NCBI GenBank assembly: GCA_022410635.1
Contig: JAJVDF010000019.1
Coordinates: forward strand, 526,422-590,421
From: Tretioscincus oriximinensis
Taxonomy: Eukaryota > Chordata > Lepidosauria > Squamata > Gymnophthalmidae
DNA length: 64,000 bases
Direction: 5' to 3'
Under the pieces are notes generated by a model. The model did no database searches. It was not told where the DNA came from and saw only the letters and a program-made list of their open reading frames with translations. Shown piece after piece: positions 12,610 to 25,000 of the stretch. A program made the position numbers and the translations under genes. The stretch's first letter is position 1, and the number at the start of each line of letters is the position of its first letter.

Positions 12610-13215
12610 GAGGCAGTGTTCTCACTGGGATGAAAGAGGTGGTTTTGAGAACTGCAAAGTGCATTAAATTCCCTCTCCCATTTCCTTCTGCTTCCAGCTC
12701 TGTTCTAATTGTGTTTCAAAGTCCGCACAAGATTCACACTGGTTTCTGGAGTTAGCAGCTCCATTGCTTGGCAATCCATTAAAAAAATTCTCATCATGTG
12801 CTTGGCTCTGCTTTTTTTNAAAAAAAATTGTGCCCAAGTTTTGTGCAAATACATAATCACAAAAAATTGATACAGATACTTAGTTTTGTGCAAAATTAGA
12901 ACCCAACCCTCCCACCCCAAACCTTTAAAAACCACTCTTGCCTTCTCTGCGGTAAGAAGAAAATGGAGGCACAGTGGTAGTGCATAGCATCCCCAAAGAG
13001 GTGCTCCCATTTCATGCATGGTTCACCAGAATTGGGAAAAACTCTACCTGCATCACATTTGAGGGAGAACTCCATTCTGGCGACATGTGGCTTTGCAAAT
13101 CATGTATCACGAATGCATGCCCCCTGTGGATTAGAAGGGAACTGCATTTGCCCAGTGAAAAGCCACACAGCTTTTGCTCCCACTTTTTCCCCTGTTGAAA
13201 ATGCAGCCAGAATCA
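12610..13215. mobile_element. Nonautonomous DNA transposon, copy 1 of a 0.6-kb pair
   Basis: This stretch is collinear along about 600 bp with 60052-60685. Shared blocks include TTCTGGAGTTA, TTTAGTTTTGTGCAAAA, AATTGGGAAAAACT, TTTGAGGGAGAACTCC, CCCTGTGGATTA and CCACACAG. The ends are roughly inverted: GGCAGTGTTCTCA on the left and TGAAAATGCAGCC on the right. It has no coding capacity. hAT-like by its ends, but no target duplication was found. Confidence 0.65.
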
Positions 13216-13219
13216 TACA

Positions 13220-13618
13220 AAATAAGCCTCAATGTTGGGCTCATTTTTATTTTTTAACAATTTATATATTTACTTTGCTGTTTGGAACACATTCTCCAGA
13301 AACCTTGCAGTAGAGTTCCCACATAAAATCCAGGNTAGAGCTTTGGTTATAGAAAAGAGGACTTTTCAGCAGGTGCAGCTTCCAATCGCTGTTGCACCAT
13401 TGTTTTACAGCCATTAAAGATACAAAGCTCTGTCCCAGATTTTATGTGTGAACCGTATTTTACTAATATAAAAAATAAAGAAGTTCATTTTTTAGTTAAT
13501 GTAATAAAACTGTGATGTAGAAAAAGTGAGTGGAGAGGGAGGAAGGTGAGAATGGTTACCCAAAAAATTAATTCTGAACCTATTCTAAGTAGTGGAATAA
13601 GCCTGTTGTGTTACAATA
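13220..13618. other. Unassigned sequence
   Basis: A+T-rich; nothing recognisable. Confidence 0.4.
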
Positions 13619-13623
13619 ATGCA

Positions 13624-13998
13624 GCAAGTTCTAGTCCCTCCTTCCACTTACCTCTTCCATAACTCTACCCATTCCCTCCCTCTTTTGTCCCATCCATCCC
13701 TCTGGCCACTTCTTTACCCACTTCCCTCATCCTTCCTCCTACCTATTCCCTTCCTCCCCTTGCGCCATCCCTCCACTCACTTGCTCCCTCCCTTTTCCAT
13801 TCATCCCTCCACCCATTCACTCCATCCCTTCCCTCCATCTTTCCACCCCTTTCCCATCTACCCTTCCACCCCATTTCCCACTCCCTCCACTGTTTTCATC
13901 CACCCTTCCATCTCTTTCCCCACCCACCCCTTCATCCCTCCACCCCTTTTCCCTATCCATTCCTCCATCCCTCCATCTACCCTCCCCTTGTCCATTAA
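13624..13998. repeat. Pyrimidine-rich CCATCCCTCCA-type minisatellite
   Basis: About 375 bp of almost pure C/T on the + strand, built from variants of CCCTCCA, CCATCC and CCCTTCC. The 139-codon open frame across it is a product of this composition. Confidence 0.85.
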
Positions 13999-14041
13999 GA
14001 ACAAGTTGTCTCCCTATTCTAACTTCATAGACTTATGATTC

Positions 14042-14750
14042 TCTCATAAGAACATAAGAACATAAGAACAGCCATACTGGATCAGGCCACAGCCCATCAA
14101 GTCCAGCATTCTGTGTCACACAGAGGCCCACCAGATGCACCTGGGCAGTCCGAACAGAGGAAAGCAAAATATGCTCCTGTTCATGACTCCCTGCAAATGG
14201 CATTTCAAGAGTCCTGCCTGTTGCTCCATCCGGGAGGCGACATCCAGACAACTATCCTAGTATCCATTTATACCCTTAGTGTCCATAAACCTGTCTAGTC
14301 CTGTCTTGAAACTATCCAAGCTGTTAGCTACCACCACCTCTTCAGGAAGTAAATTCCACAGGCCGATGACCCTCTGGGTGAAAAAATACTTTCCTTTGTC
14401 TGTTCTCACTTTTCTACCCAACAGTTTTAAGGAGTGCCCTCTGGTCTTTGTGTTGTGTGATAGAGAAAACATTTTTTCTCTATTCACCCTGTCGATCCCA
14501 TGCATGATTTTGTACACTTCAATCAGATCACCCCTCAAACGTCTCCTTTCAAGGCTGAAGAGGCCCAGATGTTGCAGCCTTGCTTCATAAGGGAGGTGCT
14601 CCAGACCCTTGATCATTTTTGTTGCCCTTTTCTGCACCTTCTCCAGTTCCAAAATATCCCTCTTGAGATGTGGTGACCAGAATTGAACACAGTATTCCAA
14701 ATGTGGCCTCACCACAGATTTATAGCACCTCTGCCATGGCTGACCCCCNT
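14042..14750 (-). repeat. CR1 LINE, 3' portion with ORF2 C-terminus
   Basis: A minus-strand open frame of 172 codons (14257-14775) contains VVRPHLEYCVQFWSPHL, LEKVQKRATKMI, LPYEARLQHLGLFSLERRR, DLIEVYKIMHG and FTQRVIGLWNLLPEE. This is the typical C-terminus of the CR1 endonuclease/reverse transcriptase ORF2. It is followed by the 3' UTR and an 8-bp-unit tail, seen on the + strand as CATAAGAA repeated three times at 14045-14068. The copy is 5'-truncated, as usual. The frame is intact in this part and very similar to the copy at 29832, which suggests fairly recent activity. Confidence 0.95.
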
Positions 14751-14779
14751 CCAGCCCATTATTCTCTCCAAGCACTTGT

Positions 14780-15515
14780 CAAGCACTTCATTCACTTCTT
14801 TTGTTTCCAATGGCAAAGAGAAATAAAACTGAATATAATCTGCAGTCTTTTAATAAATGTATGTGTGTGAGTGGTGGGGGGAGGGGATTGATGGGAAGTA
14901 AATACAATGTATAATTGTGTTTTGTTTTTGCATGTTACATTCAGCACTGTTGATTTCTGCATGCCAGTTATGTTAAACTGCCACTGAGTTGAGCAGAAGG
15001 CAGCTACAGATTTATGATATATTTTTATTTTGGCAATGTACATTGATGATCACTTTTATTTCATGCTCTCCCTGCTATGTCAGATGGATTTTTCACATAA
15101 TATTATGTTATTTATCTTTTTATTTTACTCTCAGCTACATTTTATTATTTTTATTTTAGTATGGAAGCTTCAGTCCAACAAGGGAGATTGATCTGTAGCA
15201 GTGATGTTCCTATGATGCATATTTAAATAGATACGCATACATATCAACTCAATTAAGTTGAGGTTTTTTGTTTGGGGCCAACAGAAGTTCACAGAATACA
15301 GATAACAATGAATATAGTGGAAAAGGTAGAATAGCATTCATTGTAAAAGACAAAATGTAGAGTCTGTGGCCCTTTCTGTACTTGCTGGTATGCCAGCCAA
15401 TGGGATTGACTATAGCGTTCCTGTTCTCCGCTATCTATATGCTGTTGTGACCAAATACAAGTCCCCTTTCCTTGGAATGGTCTGTCCACTTTGCTTATGC
15501 AATGGACTGAGATGC
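14780..15515. other. Unassigned A+T-rich sequence
   Basis: Nothing recognisable apart from short poly-A/T stretches. Confidence 0.4.
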
Positions 15516-15516
15516 C

Positions 15517-15846
15517 ATGGAGGAGGAGGAGGAAGAGGAAGAGGAAGAAGAAGAGGAAGAAGAAACAGGGTTCTTATACCCCGCTTTTCTCACCTTTCAA
15601 AGGGACTCAAAGAGGTTTACAAGGGTATTTTGCCCAGAGGCTTACATTTTATCTTCCCCACCAGGCTGTGGTGGTTCCCATGTATCTACTTGCAGTCATT
15701 GCAATTTCTTGCAATTCATGCTGGGTTAGCTAGAGCTACAGGCTAGTGGAAGGTGCCCACCCCTCCCCACNTCCAACAGAGGGCTTCAAAACCCGATCTC
15801 CCAGATGAGAGATCATTTCCTTAGCAACTGAGCCATTCATGCCTGT
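15517..15846 (-). repeat. tRNA-derived SINE with GAA tail, full-length copy
   Basis: Minus-oriented. The tail reads as GGA/GAA repeats on the + strand at 15517-15567, followed by TTCTTATACCCCGCTTTTCTCACC, the SINE body, and the tRNA-like head ending near 15846 (CAACTGAGCCATTCATGCC). It is the same family as 63053-63359. Confidence 0.92.
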
Positions 15847-15849
15847 ATC

Positions 15850-16895
15850 CACATAGGATTAGTTTATTCCAGAATTTCCTAATTATCCAGTTTATTAGTT
15901 CACTGGTTTTTCACCAGAACTATACACATATCACACAACCCTATCCTCAACTTTATATAGCAGTTCGACAGCTGGTTTTCCTGGTAAAACAAAGATCCAG
16001 ACAATCAGGTCTAAACCCCGAAATCTATCAATTTATATAACAACCTGGTTAGGCAAACACAACACAAATTTGACTTGCAAGTAACGACTGTCTAGATGCA
16101 GCCTAGGAAAAGTCATCCCTGGACTTACTGCTGGAAAGGCTTTCACCGGAAACTGTGAAGGAAGAAAAGTTCATAGTAATTCAATGGATTTGGAACAAAT
16201 ACAGAGAGTGGGTTATTATTAATTCAACTTAATGTGAACCTGATTCAGTGAGCTACTCTGTAGGAGCCAGAATGTGGATAACTAGAAATGGCCTAGCTAT
16301 CTATGTTAAACATTAATTTTCTAATACTTTTATATTCAGTGTCTTTATTCAGTTATCTAGCAAGATAAATAATTTATGCCTGAGTTTTTAGTCAGCATGC
16401 TGTACTAATTTTTTTAATGACTAGCTTTTATTCTCTCTTCATTACCTAATTTGCTTTAATACCAATGATTCATAAAATTGAATCATTATAATTTATGAAT
16501 TCAGTCTTAACTCATTCTACTCCAGAATAAAGGAATCTGGGAAAAATGTGACTCCTAGCTAAACTTCCAGGAAACTGTAAGCAATAAGGTGGTTATCCTA
16601 ATTGCAAGTGCATTGCCTTGACAAAGGGGCATGTTAGCTATATGGCAGGGCAGAAGAAATAGATGGTTGGAGCAAGGGAGGTTGTTGGTGTCACTTAGGC
16701 TATGGTTTCCTCATGCTACAACTATGATTATGAAGAATTTGCTTCATGTAATTGCAGTAGTGGTAGAGATACGACATTTAGTCCTTGTATCATGACAGCA
16801 TCATGTGGACCACAATCTGAGATCTCTTAAGGCTGCAAGCCCTGCCCTTCAGCAAGAGCAAAGGCTAGGAGAGCAATCTGCTGTTTTTTCCTGTC
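15850..16895. other. Unassigned A+T-rich sequence
   Basis: No gene or clear repeat. A fragment at 15880-16080 (CCAGTTTATTAGTTCACTGG onward) resembles 34170-34330 and is probably a shared old repeat. Confidence 0.4.
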
Positions 16896-16897
16896 AA

Positions 16898-17110
16898 ATT
16901 TATTTATTTATTTATTTGTACTTATATCCCGCCCTATACCCAAAGGTCTCAGGGCGGCCAACCAAAGGGTGGCGCACATAGCTTTTTGTTGCTTTCTCCA
17001 CAACAGACACCCTGTGAAGTAAGTGGGGCTGAGAGAGTTCTAAAGAACTGTGACTGACCCAAGATCACCCAGCTGGCTTTCATGGGGGAGTGGATTCCAG
17101 GTGCCAGAGG
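16898..17110 (-). repeat. MIR-like CORE-SINE
   Basis: The tail is (TTTA)n, followed by CTTATATCCCGCCC, CACCCTGTGAAGTAAGTGGGGCTG and GACTGACCCAAGATCACCCAGCTGG. The reverse complement of the last block is the CORE-SINE core (GTGACCTTGGGC-like). Minus orientation. Confidence 0.85.
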
Positions 17111-17287
17111 ATGAGGGAGGCAAGGGAGAGGTGGAAGGATGGTCTGGAGTCCAGCCTGCTGCTTGGGGCACAAGCAAGAATGGGACTAGCAGCACGGTAT
17201 TTAAATCATGTTGCCAGGATATAGGGGCTGAATGTCAGAAAAGAAGAAAGTTGCTGCTTTTTCCCCTTGTGTGACCACTAAAATGGT

Positions 17288-17477
17288 AGTCAATTTCAGA
17301 GAAATAGCCATATTAGTCCAGTAGAAAGTCCAGCAAAGGGCCAGTATCACTTTGAGACTAACAGGAGAAAAGAGGATGGCATAAGGTATCGTAGAACTAC
17401 AGATGTGTCTACGAAAGCTTATGCCACCCACTTTTCTCCTGTTAGTCTCAAATTTCTACTGGCCCCTTTGCTAGACA
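17288..17477. mobile_element. Palindromic MITE (TTTCAGAGAAATAGCC family), copy 1
   Basis: It begins AATTTCAGAGAAATAGCC, runs through AAGTCCAGCAAAGG and ACTTTGAGACTAAC, then turns around near 17395 and returns as GTCTACGAAAGCTTATGCC, GTTAGTCTCAAA and CCTTTGCTAGAC. Arms are imperfect. The same family occurs at 38964, 46677, 48952 and 57478. The superfamily is unresolved. Confidence 0.85.
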
Positions 17478-17479
17478 CT

Positions 17480-19470
17480 AAAATGGTGTTTCAGTGGCGT
17501 GGAAAAGTGAACTCCCATCCACTTTGCTTTTCTATCAACTGTTTTTTATTCTTGCAGCCTTTGAGAATTCTTTGCTCAGTTAAAATCTTTGCTAAGCTAA
17601 CTCTTAAATGGTATAACTGTCATTATACCCAAAATGAGAATATGAAGAACAAATATCTTTTATTTCAAATATTCTTCCAGGTCAGTGTACACAGCAACAC
17701 ACTTTTAAACTCTGCACAAATAAGCCAAATTGCCCAATTCTGAACAATTTTTTCCCCAATCAAGTCCTCCAAGCTTTTAGTAAAATTTGCTCTGTTTAGG
17801 GGCCCTTTTTGCATTTACCAGCTGATGTGATCCAATCTTCTTGCTGATCAGCCCAGTCTAGACTCTGATGCAGCCACCATACAAATAAAAATAGATCATA
17901 GGCTGACCAAATCTTTCCTGGGACTTATAACCCAAATACTGTAAAGTTAAAACCTGCTCCAAAGACAGGTTAAGTTGCAACTAAGCAAGAAATAGGCAGA
18001 TTTTAAATCAATCCTCCATCTTGCATAATAGGAAAGTAGATGTCTATACCTCTGATCTCTTCTAATTCATTACGGGTAAATGATTTCCATAAGCTTATTG
18101 TAACTCTTTTGCATTTCATTTTTTTTAAAAAAGCAGAAAATTGAAGACATAGTATTGATAAAGAATAAAAAAGTAGAAAAAATTCCAATTTCCATTTTAT
18201 TCACAAAATATTTTAATTATTGGATACCATTATAGCACAGAAGTTGCTTCAGTTAACAGCTTTTCTTCTCATGGAAATTTTGTCTCCAAATGTTTTATCA
18301 CCTCTATTTTTGCTTAGGTTTCTATAAAGATCCTTTTTTATCTTAAAACTTCGCCTATGTTACTGACACTGCACAGTTTTTTGATCAGTGTTCTGTAAGT
18401 GAGCTAAACAGTAGGTCAGTAAAGGGCTCATTTTGCACAGACCTCATTAAAAGGTTTTAGGAATCAGTTACAATAAATTGAGGGATGCATACATATGGCA
18501 TTGTTTAATCATGGTTATTGGTTTATTGGTTTTAATTCAACCTGTTCGTGCCTTTTCAATATATTCTGAGTTCTGTACATTTGTTTTGTCAATGTGTGAA
18601 TGCAAGATTTTCTGTTCATGTTACACACTCTCCCATCAACCATTTCTTTTGATGGTTGTCAAGAGGAAGGACAATAGTCTCTATCAGTACCAGATTATTT
18701 CATCTCTCACACATAATTTTGCACCCAAACTATCCATATATCACAGCCTCCCCAGAATAACCCGGTTCAATGGCTGTCTTTTTTGGTAAACCAGTAACGT
18801 AGCAAATTAGTGCTAATAGTGTCATAATAGTGTCATAATAGTTCTCTAAAAAGCATTACTGAACCTGTGCAAGTAGGGCCATGATTTAAACTGGAAAACA
18901 GATTTCTTTAGTTGCTTCTTAGATAATATTGCATTGCTTTGCTTATAATCCATATGCTTATAATCCAGATGCATAGCTGTCACTGGGTGGAATGGCTTTT
19001 TGCTGGGGTCCAGTAAACTGCTACAGCAGTGAGATGGGAATATGTTTTGGCTGGTGTTTACCTTTTATATATTATTGCACTTTTTGCACATTCTTGACTT
19101 ATATGTACATAAAATTTCTTTGTCAAGGGCCTATTTCATCTTTCGTATGCTACTGCTTCTATTCATACTATCATGTGTGTACATGTGATTATTTAGGATG
19201 TCATCAGGATTTCTCTTACCCGCATTGGCAGGAAGAAGCATTGAAGCCTCTTCTTCCTGATTACCATTATAAAATCTCTATAAATACTTCAAAATGTTCT
19301 TGGCCAACAGGTTGTGCTGTGTTAATGCAATCACTCCAGGTCACTGTAATGGCACCCAGATGCTTACTGACAACTGCTGAAAATTAGCAAGTCACAAAGG
19401 CAGAAGGCCAATAGGAAGCCAAAAAATCTGATAGTCTGTGGACCTAGGAATTCACCTGCCATTGTGTAAG
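17480..19470. other. A+T-rich intergenic sequence
   Basis: No gene or clear repeat. The longest open frames (103 and 131 codons at 18478 and 18992) lack recognisable domains and look random. Confidence 0.4.
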
Positions 19471-19475
19471 CACAG

Positions 19476-19783
19476 TGTTAGGAATCAAAGCTTCTAATCC
19501 AAGAATGAGAGGTGAGTCAATTATCCATGTGGATATTTTATTGATAGAAATAAGGCTAGAAGTAAGACCAGAAGTTATGAACTAACTTCGGTAGTAACCA
19601 AAGAACTAAAACGAGTGCAAATAGAATGTGAGTGGTTAAATACTACATGCTGAGCTCTGCATGACCAATAGGAAGCAATAGATCATCCCACCGATGGAGC
19701 CTGTTGGCGGGGAAAGCAGTTTGAAACCTAGGAATTGAAAGTAAAAAAAGGGGGAAAAAACTACATCAGAGATTCCACTAACA
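19476..19783 (-). repeat. 3' LTR of the gypsy element
   Basis: This 308-bp segment is bounded by TGTTAG and CTAACA inverted ends. It directly adjoins a minus-strand polypurine tract (TTGAGGGTGGGGGGAT) next to the gypsy coding region. On the minus strand a TATTTAA TATA-like box (19636-19642) precedes an AATAAA signal (19537-19542). No second LTR is visible, because the 5' part of the element is missing. Confidence 0.8.
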
Positions 19784-21865
19784 TAATCCCCCCACCCTCA
19801 AGGAGTGGTACCTGAAGAGAGAACACAAGGGAGAGGGGGAGGAAGGAGGAAGCAAGAAAGAAGCAAGTGAAAGAGAAGATAAAGGAACAAGAGAAAGAGA
19901 GAGAGAGAAAAGAAAGGTAGTGGATTAATGGGTTCATGAATGGGGTTTATCTGGGAAATGGGAGTGAAAGTGACAGAGTAGAGAGGGAACGTGAAGATCA
20001 GAGGAGCACACCCAGGAACGATCAGTGATAGGGTAGCTTTTCCAGTGGACAAGGTACTGAAGCTCACTGTGGAAGAATCGAGAATCCAGGATGTTGGAGA
20101 CCTCGAAGTGTTGGTTGGGGCCAAGCGTGATGGGGAGTGCAGGTGAGGGTAGTGAAGGGTGCAGTGGGGAGGGAGGAGGTTGNGGGAGGAGGAGGGAGCG
20201 GTGGAAAACAGGGTGTACCTTCATGTATCTGGGCAAGCACAGCTTCAAGGAGATGGAGTTAATTTACTGGACCACCTCAAAGGCCCAATGAATTTGTAGT
20301 CTAGTTTGCACGAGGGTCTGGGAGAATGGAGATTGTGTGTGGAAAGCCAGACATAATCCCCAACAGAGATGGAAGGACCTGGGTCCTGTGGCAGTTGACG
20401 AAGTGTTTGGCCATGGCAGAGGATGCCTTAAGGGCATCCTGGATCTTGTTCTAAACTTCTGCAGCGAGAGTGGTCAGGAGGGAGACATTCGTACCATAGA
20501 TGGCTTAGAAAGGCGAGAGGCCAGTGGAGGAATGGACAGAATTGTTGTATGCAAATTCACAAAAAGACAGGTAAGAGACCCAATCAGATTGTTGAAAATT
20601 CACATAAGAACGTAAAAGTCTTATGATATTCTGCAAATTTTGCTCAGTTTCACCATCTGTCGGTGGATGAAAGGCTGAGCTGAAGGCCACTTGAGAGCCC
20701 AAGAGTTTGATGAAGGTGAGCCAGAACCGTGCGGTCATCTGGGGGCCGCGGTCAGAGACGATGCATTTGGGCATGCCGTGCAACCTGAGCCTTGAAGGGG
20801 CTAGGGACACTTCGAGGTTCTTGTGGTCAGTATGAACAGTGAAGGGGAGGCCATTTTGCAGATAATGACGCCACTGTTCAAGGCAATATTTTATGGCCAG
20901 TAGCTTCCTGTTGTAGGCAGCATAGTTGCGTTCAGCAGAAGTCAACTGATGAGAGGCAAATGTGCAAGGTAAGAGGGCACCTGAAGAGGGATCTTGCTGA
21001 AGAAGTGACCTCCCCTACTGTAACATTGCTGGCATCAGAATGTACTACGAAAGGCAGGGAGAAGTCAGGATGCTTGAGGCAAGCGCCCTTAGTGAAAAGT
21101 GACTTCAGTGAGTCAAAGGCCTGGTGGCAATCTGGGGACCAAAGAAACTTTGGGTACAGGGTCCTGGGCCATCCGGAAGAGGACTGAAAGGTCTTGGCTC
21201 CACGTAAGAGTGCGCTGAGATGGGTGGTGACATGGGCGAAGTTCAGAATAAACTTCCTGTAGAAGTTGGCAAAGCCAAGAAAGGATTGCAGTTGCCACCT
21301 ACTTTGGGGGGATTCCCAGTCCAGAATTGCGGCTACCTTGTCAGTATCAATAGCAACTCCAGATAAGGAGATTTGGTATCCCAGGAAGGAGAGTTCAGAT
21401 TGAAGGAAGGCACATTTCTCAAACTTGGCATAGAGTTGATTATCCTGGAGGCACTGGAGAACAGCGCTGATGTGTTGGATGTGGGAATCATAATCCGGTG
21501 AGAAGATCAAAATGTCATCAAGGTAGCAAAGCACATTATCGTGCAGTAGGTCTGAAAGGACGGAATGAATAAAATGGTTGAAGAATGAACCTGCATTTTT
21601 CAGGTCAAGAGGCATGACACGGAAGTTGTACTTCCCTAGGCGTGTGGTTATGGCAGTTTTCCATTCGTCCCTTTCAGTAATGCAGATTCTGTGGTAGGCT
21701 CCGCGTAGGACAGGTTTGGTGAAGAATTGTGCACCATGAGGGCTGTCCAATAGAGTGGAGATTAGAGGCATTGGAAAATCAGTCCTCTGGGTGACGGTGT
21801 TGAGAAGGCAGTAATCACAGACTAAGCGTTTGGCCCCGCCCTTAGTTCCCATTTAACCAATCGCA
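19784..21865 (-). pseudogene. Ty3/gypsy chromovirus pol remnant (RT, RNase H, integrase, chromodomain)
   Basis: Minus-strand pol remnant, read from 21852 downward. The RT frame (20932-21852) has CDYCLLN, YHRICI and YLDDILIFS at residues 110-113, but the motif-A Asp is a Val at residue 48. RNase H starts at VVHSDAS. A frameshift near 21000 moves the reading into the next frame (20505-20945), which continues RNase H through YAAYNRKLLAIKYCLEQWRHYL. It then jumps directly into integrase (VSDRGPQ, HPPTDGETEQN): the zinc-binding part and first catalytic Asp of integrase are deleted. Downstream are VHPVFHRSLL and a chromodomain (FEVSNILDS, LQYLVHWKSYP, SW) at about 20000-20115, marking a chromovirus. 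gag, protease and the 5' LTR are absent. Dead element. Confidence 0.93.
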
Positions 21866-21866
21866 A

Positions 21867-22015
21867 TCTGTTGCAATTTCTTGCAATTCCTGCTTTCGAA
21901 TAGCTGGGTTGGCTGGAGCTACAGGCTCACCCCACCCGGTCTGACACAGGGCCTCAAAACCCTGTCTCTCAGATGAGAAACCATCTCCTTAGTGACTGCA
22001 GCATTCATGCTTGTA
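21867..22015 (-). repeat. SINE head half, abutting the gypsy break
   Basis: Minus-oriented tRNA-derived SINE containing the head and central part (GCAATTTCTTGCAATTCCTGC to AGTGACTGCAGCATTCATGC). Its 3' half and GAA tail are missing exactly where the gypsy element is broken. Confidence 0.85.
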
Positions 22016-22019
22016 ACCA

Positions 22020-25000
22020 GAACACAAGTACTGGGAAGAAAATACAGAATTCTGGAGCTTTCTACTGCTACCGCTGCTAGAACCCCCTGATTATGTGAAG
22101 CAAATCCCCCATAATCATGCTATAATAGTGTGAAAAATCTGGAAGCATCTTGATTCTGTATTTCCCTAATGAGATGACTTCCTTATATTGTAGACTACAA
22201 AAGTGAAAATGAAGATCTATATAATGAAATGGGGTCACAAAATACTGGGATTACATAAAGCCCTTTATGCACAGTTACTAATGTGTTTTAAGGAGCTCCT
22301 TAGTCCACATTGTCTGTATGAAAATAGTGGTAATACAGATTGGATTTGTGCTATGAGCCCCTTAAAATGAATTAGTGGTAGAACACATCATAAATCCATG
22401 CGTTGCTACAGCTAATCAAGCCAATCTGTTTTGATTAAAGTGGATCTGTCCAGATACAATATATTGTAAGTATAATGAGGGATTAGTGTCTCAAAGGGAC
22501 TTGATCTCAAAACATCCAACATAATATGTGATGTTGGCCTCTGAGATACTGAAATATGATTTCAAGACCTCCTTTTTAAAACATATTTGCATGGAATTTA
22601 TTCTCAGTCAGCTGTGTATTATACTGCATACTTTGATCTATCCATAAGGCGACAATGTAGGAATTCTGGAATTTGCTTTTTATATATCAGAACATGTTCT
22701 GCCAGGTTCTGTATAATGATGGGTGGTTAAAAACCATGACATAATACAACCAGAGTGATTAAGCTTGCAATTATATGTAATTCAAGTTTATCACACATAG
22801 TTTGAACTTGCCTCACCTGAATATGTTATGTGACATAGTACCTTCCATTTCTTGATTGGGGAGCAGCAGTTTCTGAAGTTACAATACATAGATATCAGTT
22901 GCAGGAATATCTGTAAACTTTTCCTTCCCTTTTCACATGTGAACCATTATCAGTCATTGTAAATATTATAATTTGTACATATTTTCCTATTAACATGCAT
23001 ATCAGTAATTGTTTATGTGCTAATGTATTTATCTGTGTTATTGTATTTTGCCTTCTTTGAAAGGACTTGAGCCAAACAACCAGAGCCAATAAAAACACTA
23101 AAAAAGGGATTGAAACCAAAATCTTGAGATTTGCCAACTACAGATTCACTCAGTGTGATGTGGCTTACTTTATGGTTGTCTCTCAGGCGATTCAAATGAA
23201 TGGTAAGTTATTGAAACATGGCTCTCTAGAATATTCTCCATTTTTGATGCAAAGAGCTAAATGAAGAGTTTCTTTAAAAACTGGGGGAAAGGAGATGCAA
23301 AGATGCAGCTTGATAACAGATTGTAAAATCTATTCTCATAATGCAGTTGGGGACACAGGTTTTTAATTTTAATGAATCAGTCAATTGTTATTTTTAATTT
23401 ATTTTGGACAAAATTTTATCTTCACACATGCTTTTCCTAAACTGACAGTCAATAATAATGGTTAATACGTTATTTCCTACTACATAAGAATGCACTGGCT
23501 TGGAAGATGCAGTTGTCATTTGAAAAGGAACAATAAAGAGGGAAAATAAATACAGGTACTTTATTTTGGACATGCAATTCATATAACTGGTTGCTTCTTC
23601 ATTTCTGTCTTTTGTTTTACTGAGACAACATCTCAAAGAATAAGGGTATCATTATCCTCTTCTTTTCTATTCTATGAGGGGATGATAAAGATTTCTTTCT
23701 TGTTTGTTTTTATTACTCTATGATAACGTTGATTAAGTCTTTGCTGGACTTTGCTGAAATTGTGCTAACATCACCTCTGTTTGTTTCTGGAAAGCACATT
23801 CCAGACAGCAGTAGTGTAAAAATGGAAGAGTGCTTTTGATAGATGCTGCAAAACTTTGATAAGATTTAACTGGTTACCTTTTGAAAGACATCAGTAATAA
23901 ATGTCCCTGAAGAAAACTTAACAGTGTTTGAACACTGAATTCTAGCTAGATCATATATAAATTTTATTAGACAAATAGGTATGTTAAGGAAGATCAGGAA
24001 TTTATTAATGTCTGCCACAAAACCTGTCCAAAAACAAAAAAGTAATATGATCACACAAGATGGTCTGAGAGAGTCCTGGATTTCCAGGAATCACAAATCA
24101 AAATGCCCTTCCATTTTTCCCCCCAAACGATTCCCTTCCCAGTTCAATCTATCTGGTGTTTGGATTATTCTAGCATTGAGACCGGTTGTATGTTTGGTGT
24201 GTGATCATACAAAAGCCTTTTCCTTTCCTTCCCCATCCAATGTCTGGTTTGTGGGCATTTTAGAGGAATGGTGACATTTTATATCCTTGTATTTTGGGTG
24301 TGTGTCTTATCTTGTTAGCTAAAACTTCTACACATAAAAAACTAAGGGAGAGATTGGACATACCTGCTTGGTGCCATTTGTCAAGTTGATCTTTCAATTT
24401 TCCATTTATATTTATCCTCACTGTATTGTTAGGTCTCCAAACTTTATGTACGTAATGGATAATGCGTGAAACTTATGTTTGTAAACATATGTAAATGACA
24501 ATTAAATCTATTAAAGTATTTATGTACTCAATTTAACAAAATATTTGTTTACATTCTCACAGCAATTCCTTTGCAAATCAAGAGGATGGCATGAGGGATG
24601 AAAGGATCCAATATTGACAGCAAACTCCCAAATAGCTTTTAATAGGAACAACAACTGAACTTCTGCTTGACAAAATGGCTGACTGGAGACTGTGTCACAT
24701 GGACAGAAAATCTAACAGGACTTGAAAGAATGGCAAAGGTATAGAAAAGTAAAAGTAGTAGAAAAGTAAGCTGAATATTGGAAGACACATAATGACCAAG
24801 TTCTCACAGTAGTGAAAGATGCGGTGCGGGCATCAGTGAAGTGAATTCATTTTCACCCCACCCTGCAATTCTATGTGGAGCTCCATTTTCAACTACATTC
24901 CCTCATTTTCACAGCAGAATCCCCCCCCCCCCCGGCTCTCTTGTAGCAAGCGGGGTGGCCATGCATGGCTACTGCTGTCAACATTTCCTCCTAACCTCCC

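Noticed and set aside
13619..14038. 139-codon Pro/Ser/His-rich frame
   Set aside because: It is a pyrimidine-rich minisatellite with no stop codons because of composition.
20932..21852. Host gene derived from a gypsy pol
   Set aside because: A mutated RT motif, a frameshift, an adjoining LTR and a deleted integrase indicate a dead transposon rather than a domesticated gene.
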